Shown: in pieces, positions 41,281-45,036 of the stretch
Layout: every line of letters begins with the position of its first letter
Numbering within the stretch: position 1 is the stretch's first letter
Assembly: GCA_020845695.1 (NCBI GenBank)
Contig: JADLFG010000074.1
Location: 1 to 45,036, forward strand
DNA: 45,036 nucleotides
Reading direction: 5' to 3'
From: Thermoleophilia bacterium
GTDB taxonomy: Bacteria; Actinomycetota; Thermoleophilia; Gaiellales; Gaiellaceae
Position numbers and translations under genes: made by a program
The notes under the pieces: generated by a model
What the model was told of the DNA's origin: nothing
The model's database searches: none
The model's input: only the letters and a program-made list of their open reading frames with translations

Positions 41281-43692
41281 TCAGCGCACCACGATCTCGG
41301 TCTCGACCACCCGGGTGTTGGGCAGGAGCCCCGCCACGTTCTCCGTGTTCTTCAGCTCCTGGCGATCCGAGACCCGGAGGCGCAGCCGGTGGCTGCCCGG
41401 CCGCAGGCCGGAGACGTCGAGGATCACCACGCGCCGGTGCCGGTCGAGCGTGCCCGCGCGTGGCGGGCCGCCGTCGAGCGAGTAGACGATTCCCGACGGA
41501 TCGACGCCCGAGCCGGCATCGCGGACGCGCGCGAGGATGCGCCCGCCGCTCGCCCGGTGGGAGAGCAGGGTCACGCGCGGCGGCGTCGTGTCGCTGAGCC
41601 AGAGACGGAAGCGGAACGGGCCGGCGACCGCGGCCGAGCGGGTGTCGAACACAACGGTGTACGTGCCCGGCGCGGGGCGGAGAGCCGCCGCGACCGGCAC
41701 CGGCATGCGGAAGCTCGTCAGGTACGGGTTCGTGACCGCCGGCAGCGCGGTCGCGCCGGCGAGGCGGTTCTCGTCGCTGCCGGCGACGATCCTCGGCTCG
41801 ACGTCCACCCCGGCGCCCGTCTCGACGACCGCGACGCCGAGGTTCGCGACGGGCGACGTCACCGTCACCCGGAAGGCGACCTCCGGCCCGGGCAGGGTGC
41901 GGCCGCCGTCCGGGTAACGGTAGGCGTCGACGAGCGCCGCGGCGCCGGCCACGGTCGCCTCGTAGGTCCCGGTGCGCTCGAGCGCGGTCGCGGGAACCTG
42001 CGGCAGCGCGGGCCGGGTCACGCGGCCCCACCACGGCAGCCGCAGCCTGGCCCCCTCTCGCTCGAGCACGACGAAGCCGCTCAGCTCGGCTTCCCGCGTG
42101 TCCGCCGCCGCGGTCAGGCGCAGGGTGAGCGTCCCCGGCAGCTCGGCGGTCGCGGGCGCCGTCACCGTCGTGCCCGCGACCGCCTGCTGCGTCTCGACCG
42201 AGACGCTCCAGGTGCCGGTGCCGTCGAGCTCGACCTGCCGCTCGACGGCGTGCCCGCCCGCGGAGACGTCGACGAGCCCGAACGCGATGCTCTGCGGCGA
42301 GGCGTGGGCGGGTACGGCGGCGGCGGCCGGGAGGTCGGCGAGCCCGCCCCCCTGGCGGGTGGCGAGGGCCTCCGCGCCCGACCCCGAGCGGACGGGGCGG
42401 CCGGAAAGCACGAGGGCCGACTTCACTCGTGCGGGCGTCCATTCCGGGTGCAGCTCGAGCAGCAGCGCGGCCGCGCCGGCGACGTGCGGCGCCGCCATGC
42501 TCGTACCCGAGAGCGGCACGAATGCACCACCCGGGTAGGCGGAGAGAACGTCGACCCCCGGCGCGCTCACCTCCGGCTTCGCCAGCAGCGCGAACGGGGT
42601 CGGACCCGAGGCCGAGAAGCTCGCGACGGGCCCGGCGCCGGCCGTGGCCGCCACCGTGATCGCGCCGGCGGCCGTGCCGGGCGAGCCGATCGAGCCCCGG
42701 CCGAGGTCGAGGTAGTCGTTCCCGGCGGCGACGACTGGCACGACGCCCGCGAGGGCGGCGTTGTCGAGCGCCTGCGCGACCACGTCCTGGCCCGGCTCCA
42801 GCTCGGGCTCGCCCAGCGAGAGGTTGATCACGTCCATCCCGTCCGCGACCGCCGCCTCGATCGCGGCGACGAGCTCCGGGGAGTTGCCGTTCAGCCCGAC
42901 GCCGGAGTCGGTCGGCGTCGTCAGCGCCTTGTAGTTGCCGAGGTAGGCGAGCGGGGCCACGCCCGAGACGGTTACGCCTCCCGCGGCCGTGCCGTGATTG
43001 CCGGCCGCGATCCCGGCCACATGCGTGCCATGGAACGAGTAGACCGGGTCGAACGGGCGTGATGCGTTCCGCCAGCCCGTGCCGGCGGGAGCGAAGGCGC
43101 GGGCGACGATCACCTTCGCCGTCGTGAACGCCCGGCGTCCCTTCGGGAAGCCGGGCGGCAGCGCGTACCCCGCGGGCGAGAAGTACGGGTGGGAGGCGTC
43201 GATGCCGTCGTCGATGATCCCGATCCTCAGCCCCCGTCCGGCGGTCGCGAGCGAGTCGCCCCAGACGGCCGGAGCTCCGATCAGAGCCGGCCCGTCGTTG
43301 CCGGAGAGGGCGTGGTAGCGGGCGCTCGGGTAGACGTTCACCACCCCCGGGACGGCGGCGAGCCGGCCGGCCGAGGCCGCCGGCAACGTGACGGCGAGGC
43401 CGTCGAGGACGATGCGGTAGCGCCAGCGAACCTCGGCGCCCGGGATGGACGCGTGGATCCGGGCCGTGAGCGCCCGCTGCGCGGCGTCGATCGCGGCGAG
43501 CGCCCGCCGGGCCTGACGTCCCCGACCGGGGTGCCCGAATCCTGCCCTGGCAGCGGGCGGCGGCGCCAGCTCCACGATCACCTGGACGGTGGCGGCCTCC
43601 GGACCGGGCTCGGGCCGCGCGCCGGCGCTCGCCGCCAGCGCGCCCGCGGCGACGAGGGGGAGGAGGGCTGCGAGGCCGCGCCGAACGATCAC
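41281..43692 (-). CDS. Secreted subtilisin-like serine protease (S8)
   Basis: The protein of about 803 residues starts with a signal peptide (RRGLAALLPLVAAGALAASAGA), an inhibitor_I9-like propeptide region (~33-125), and the S8 catalytic domain: Asp161 in IGIIDDGIDASHPYF, His221 in HGTHVAGIAAG, Asn325 in VAAGNDYLD and Ser398 in SGTSMAAPHVAGA. The S8 domain includes a PA-like insertion site (GGVTVSGVAPLAYL) of ordinary size. About 370 residues of beta-rich C-terminal domains follow (~430-803), with repeated Ig or Fn3-like patterns (SGVDPSGIVYSLDGG, RPGSHRLRLRVSD). It is probably an extracellular protease. GTG 43692 is the start; no ribosome site is obvious. Confidence 0.88.
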   Translation of the reverse strand: MIVRRGLAALLPLVAAGALAASAGARPEPGPEAATVQVIVELAPPPAARAGFGHPGRGRQARRALAAIDAAQRALTARIHASIPGAEVRWRYRIVLDGLAVTLPAASAGRLAAVPGVVNVYPSARYHALSGNDGPALIGAPAVWGDSLATAGRGLRIGIIDDGIDASHPYFSPAGYALPPGFPKGRRAFTTAKVIVARAFAPAGTGWRNASRPFDPVYSFHGTHVAGIAAGNHGTAAGGVTVSGVAPLAYLGNYKALTTPTDSGVGLNGNSPELVAAIEAAVADGMDVINLSLGEPELEPGQDVVAQALDNAALAGVVPVVAAGNDYLDLGRGSIGSPGTAAGAITVAATAGAGPVASFSASGPTPFALLAKPEVSAPGVDVLSAYPGGAFVPLSGTSMAAPHVAGAAALLLELHPEWTPARVKSALVLSGRPVRSGSGAEALATRQGGGLADLPAAAAVPAHASPQSIAFGLVDVSAGGHAVERQVELDGTGTWSVSVETQQAVAGTTVTAPATAELPGTLTLRLTAAADTREAELSGFVVLEREGARLRLPWWGRVTRPALPQVPATALERTGTYEATVAGAAALVDAYRYPDGGRTLPGPEVAFRVTVTSPVANLGVAVVETGAGVDVEPRIVAGSDENRLAGATALPAVTNPYLTSFRMPVPVAAALRPAPGTYTVVFDTRSAAVAGPFRFRLWLSDTTPPRVTLLSHRASGGRILARVRDAGSGVDPSGIVYSLDGGPPRAGTLDRHRRVVILDVSGLRPGSHRLRLRVSDRQELKNTENVAGLLPNTRVVETEIVVR

Positions 43693-43749
43693 GGGATGGT
43701 AGCCGCCAGCCCGGCAGCCGTAGCCGCGCCGGCCGCGTGTCGGCACGGC

Positions 43750-43755
43750 TACAAT
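43750..43755 (+). promoter_or_regulatory. -10 hexamer of the tRNA-Leu gene
   Basis: TACAAT lies 15 bases before the mature tRNA 5' end, in an otherwise GC-rich stretch, giving a short precursor leader. No -35 box is apparent. Confidence 0.5.
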
Positions 43756-43770
43756 GCCGCGGCACAGCGC

Positions 43771-43854
43771 GCGGATGTGGCGGAATTGGTAGACGCGCAC
43801 GGTTCAGGTCCGTGTGGGGGCAACCCCGTGGAGGTTCGATTCCTCTCATCCGCA
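43771..43854 (+). tRNA. tRNA-Leu, anticodon CAG
   Basis: The 84-base sequence folds into a type II tRNA: acceptor GCGGATG pairs with CATCCGC, the D arm contains AATTGGTAGAC, the anticodon stem-loop CACGG-TTCAGGT-CCGTG gives anticodon CAG, the long variable arm is TGGGGGCAACCCCG, and the T arm is GAGG-TTCGATT-CCTC. The discriminator is A (43854). The 3' CCA is not encoded and must be added after transcription. Being leucine for CUG codons, it reads one of the most used codons in such a genome. Confidence 0.95.
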
Positions 43855-43946
43855 CTCGCGACGAAGGGCAACGCGTAACACGTCTCCCCACGATCCGTAG
43901 CTCGGACCACCCCGTTTCGGCATCAAGGCGGCAGCCGTGGGCGCCG

Positions 43947-44915
43947 ATGCCCCCGTTCGTGGAGCGCGTGCTGCGGTTGACACGCTGGGCCCGCGGACAG
44001 CGGGTCGTGAATGTCCTCGTGACCGTCGTCGCGCTCGGCGTCTCGGCGCTCGCCGCCCGGCACTTCGCCGCCGCCGGCTGGCCGTTCCAGAACGCCGACC
44101 CGCTCCTGGTCGCGGCCTCCGGTCTCCTGTTCGTGCTCACGTTCCCGCTCAAGGCGTTTGGCTGGCACCGCCTGTTCGTCCCCTCCCAGCGGCCGGAGGC
44201 GATCTCGCTCGCGGCCGCGAACGGTGCCGCGTCGGTGTCCGGCGCCGCGCTGCCCGGCCGCTTCGACGACGCGGTCCGGATCGCGGTCGTGCGGCGGTAC
44301 CGGAGCTGCCCGTCCGGGGTCTCGACGCTCGCTCTCTCCCTCTTCACGCTCGGCCTGATCGACGCCGCGGCGCTCGCGCCGCTCAGCGCGGCCGCCGCCG
44401 CCACCTCGACCGGCTCGCCGGCCGTGCGGGCCGGCCTCGCGCTCGTCGCCGCTGGCGGTCTCGGCGCGGCGCTCGTGGTCGGCTTCCTCCCACGCCTGAT
44501 GGCGAGCGGCCGACTGATCCGCTTCCGGGTCGCCCGCTGGATCGGGCAGCGGCTTACCTCGCGCAGGGACGCGTGGCGGGCAGCGCTGCTCGTGCTGGCG
44601 TCGTGGAGCGTGCGCGCGGTCGCGCTGTTCCTCCTGCTCGCGGCGTTCGACGTACGGATCTCGTTCCCGCTTGCGATCGGCTTCCTCTGCGCGAGCGCGG
44701 CGTCGAGCGCGCTCCCGATCGCTCCGGCCGGGGCCGTCACACAGGCGGGCGCCGGGGCGGCGCTCCTGGTTGCCTCGGGCGTCGGCGTGCAGCGCGCGAT
44801 CGACTTCGCCGTCTCGGCGCAGGCGCTCTTGATTCTCGCGGGCGCTGCGGTGGTCGCATTCGCGGCCGTCTGGCACGCGGGCCAGCGGCTCGCCGAGCGG
44901 TCGCGCGCAGCCTAG
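43947..44915 (+). CDS. Lysylphosphatidylglycerol-synthase-TM/UPF0104 family membrane protein
   Basis: The 322-residue protein has eight or so helices and the pattern of the LPG_synthase_TM flippase-like family (PF03706-type), with LTFPLKAFGWHRLF, SVSGAALPGRFDDAVRIAVVRRY, RRDAWRAALLVLASWSVRAVALFLLL and a C-terminal SALPIAPAGAVTQAGAGAALL block. Relatives transfer or flip lysyl-PG or glycolipid intermediates; here there is no attached aminoacyltransferase domain. The start ATG 47 bases of coding evidence aside is 43947, the first one after the tRNA with sensible composition. It lies 92 bases after tRNA-Leu, so it may be read from the tRNA promoter. Confidence 0.72.
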   Translation: MPPFVERVLRLTRWARGQRVVNVLVTVVALGVSALAARHFAAAGWPFQNADPLLVAASGLLFVLTFPLKAFGWHRLFVPSQRPEAISLAAANGAASVSGAALPGRFDDAVRIAVVRRYRSCPSGVSTLALSLFTLGLIDAAALAPLSAAAAATSTGSPAVRAGLALVAAGGLGAALVVGFLPRLMASGRLIRFRVARWIGQRLTSRRDAWRAALLVLASWSVRAVALFLLLAAFDVRISFPLAIGFLCASAASSALPIAPAGAVTQAGAGAALLVASGVGVQRAIDFAVSAQALLILAGAAVVAFAAVWHAGQRLAERSRAA

Positions 44916-45036
44916 TGCACCGTCCGGGGAATACCGCACAGCTCTGGCGGCTGCAAAGCGGCGCCAGGCGGCGTCCTCGGTCGCGCCAATATGCCTGCAG
45001 TGGGGTATCCGCGTGACGCCCCTTTGTGCCGATTCC
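44916..45036. other. 3' window end, gene-free, lower GC
   Basis: These 121 bases hold no convincing frame. A stretch including GGCGGCGTCCTCGGTCGC and CCAATATGCCTGCAG is less GC-rich than the surroundings and may belong to an intergenic repeat or to the next gene's upstream region. Confidence 0.3.

Noticed and set aside
43737..43946. Upstream extension of the LPG-synthase-like gene through the tRNA
   Set aside because: The frame reads through tRNA-Leu; the coding-type composition begins only at ATG 43947.

Overview
The window is 45 kb of dense, very GC-rich chromosome with nearly all third codon positions G or C, many GTG starts and many 4-base GTGA gene overlaps. HspR, a WhiG/FliA-type sigma factor, an inositol-phosphate synthase beside a CDP-alcohol phosphatidyltransferase, and many putative leaderless genes point to an actinobacterium, probably a deep-branching soil lineage such as Thermoleophilia. 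That placement is inferred from gene content only. There is no rRNA operon, prophage, intact insertion sequence or CRISPR array; it reads as core chromosome with one patch of small repeats.

Layout. 239-5540 (+): a small membrane protein, two tandem paralogous lipoproteins, a ZIP metal transporter and a large membrane-anchored DUF4015/polysaccharide-deacetylase fusion. 5556-9746 (-): a peptidoglycan-binding lipoprotein, then a tightly coupled operon of a cupredoxin-like lipoprotein, a polytopic membrane protein, a previously hidden 44-residue membrane peptide and two CtaG-type proteins, which looks like copper delivery to a terminal oxidase. 9873-13232: class III aminotransferase, zincin metallopeptidase, rhomboid protease, and an ornithine carbamoyltransferase with an altered HCLP motif. 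13290-15747: Hsp20 with its promoter, an HExxH oligopeptidase and YjbQ, the last two sharing a tiny divergent promoter. 15744-22067: a polytopic membrane protein with a phosphatase-like ectodomain, RlmD, a nine-helix protein with presenilin-like motifs, a divergent uracil-DNA-glycosylase-fold protein and a glycosyltransferase-PHP fusion. 22102-28208: HpaI-type aldolase, EamA transporter, an inositol-lipid locus (a PgsA-like enzyme, then inositol-1-phosphate synthase fused to two ribbon-helix-helix modules), a PAP2/AUR1-like protein and MoaA.

28338-34687 is the heat-shock operon dnaK-grpE-dnaJ-hspR-clpB. 34700-36730 holds two small genes, a tandem repeat, DsbB and a small membrane protein. 36721-40915 is a signalling block: a WhiG/FliA sigma factor divergent from a GGDEF response regulator, a soluble histidine kinase and an HD-GYP response regulator, so synthesis and breakdown of c-di-GMP sit beside the sigma factor. 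41035-44915 has a small membrane protein, a secreted subtilase, tRNA-Leu(CAG) and an LPG-synthase-TM/UPF0104 flippase-like protein.

The most notable items are the presenilin-like candidate protease (18696-19673), the RHH-INO1 fusion with a palindrome over its own promoter (23839-25369), the repeat array that duplicated the 3' end of pgsA (25371-25737), and a sigma-28-like promoter in front of the c-di-GMP genes.
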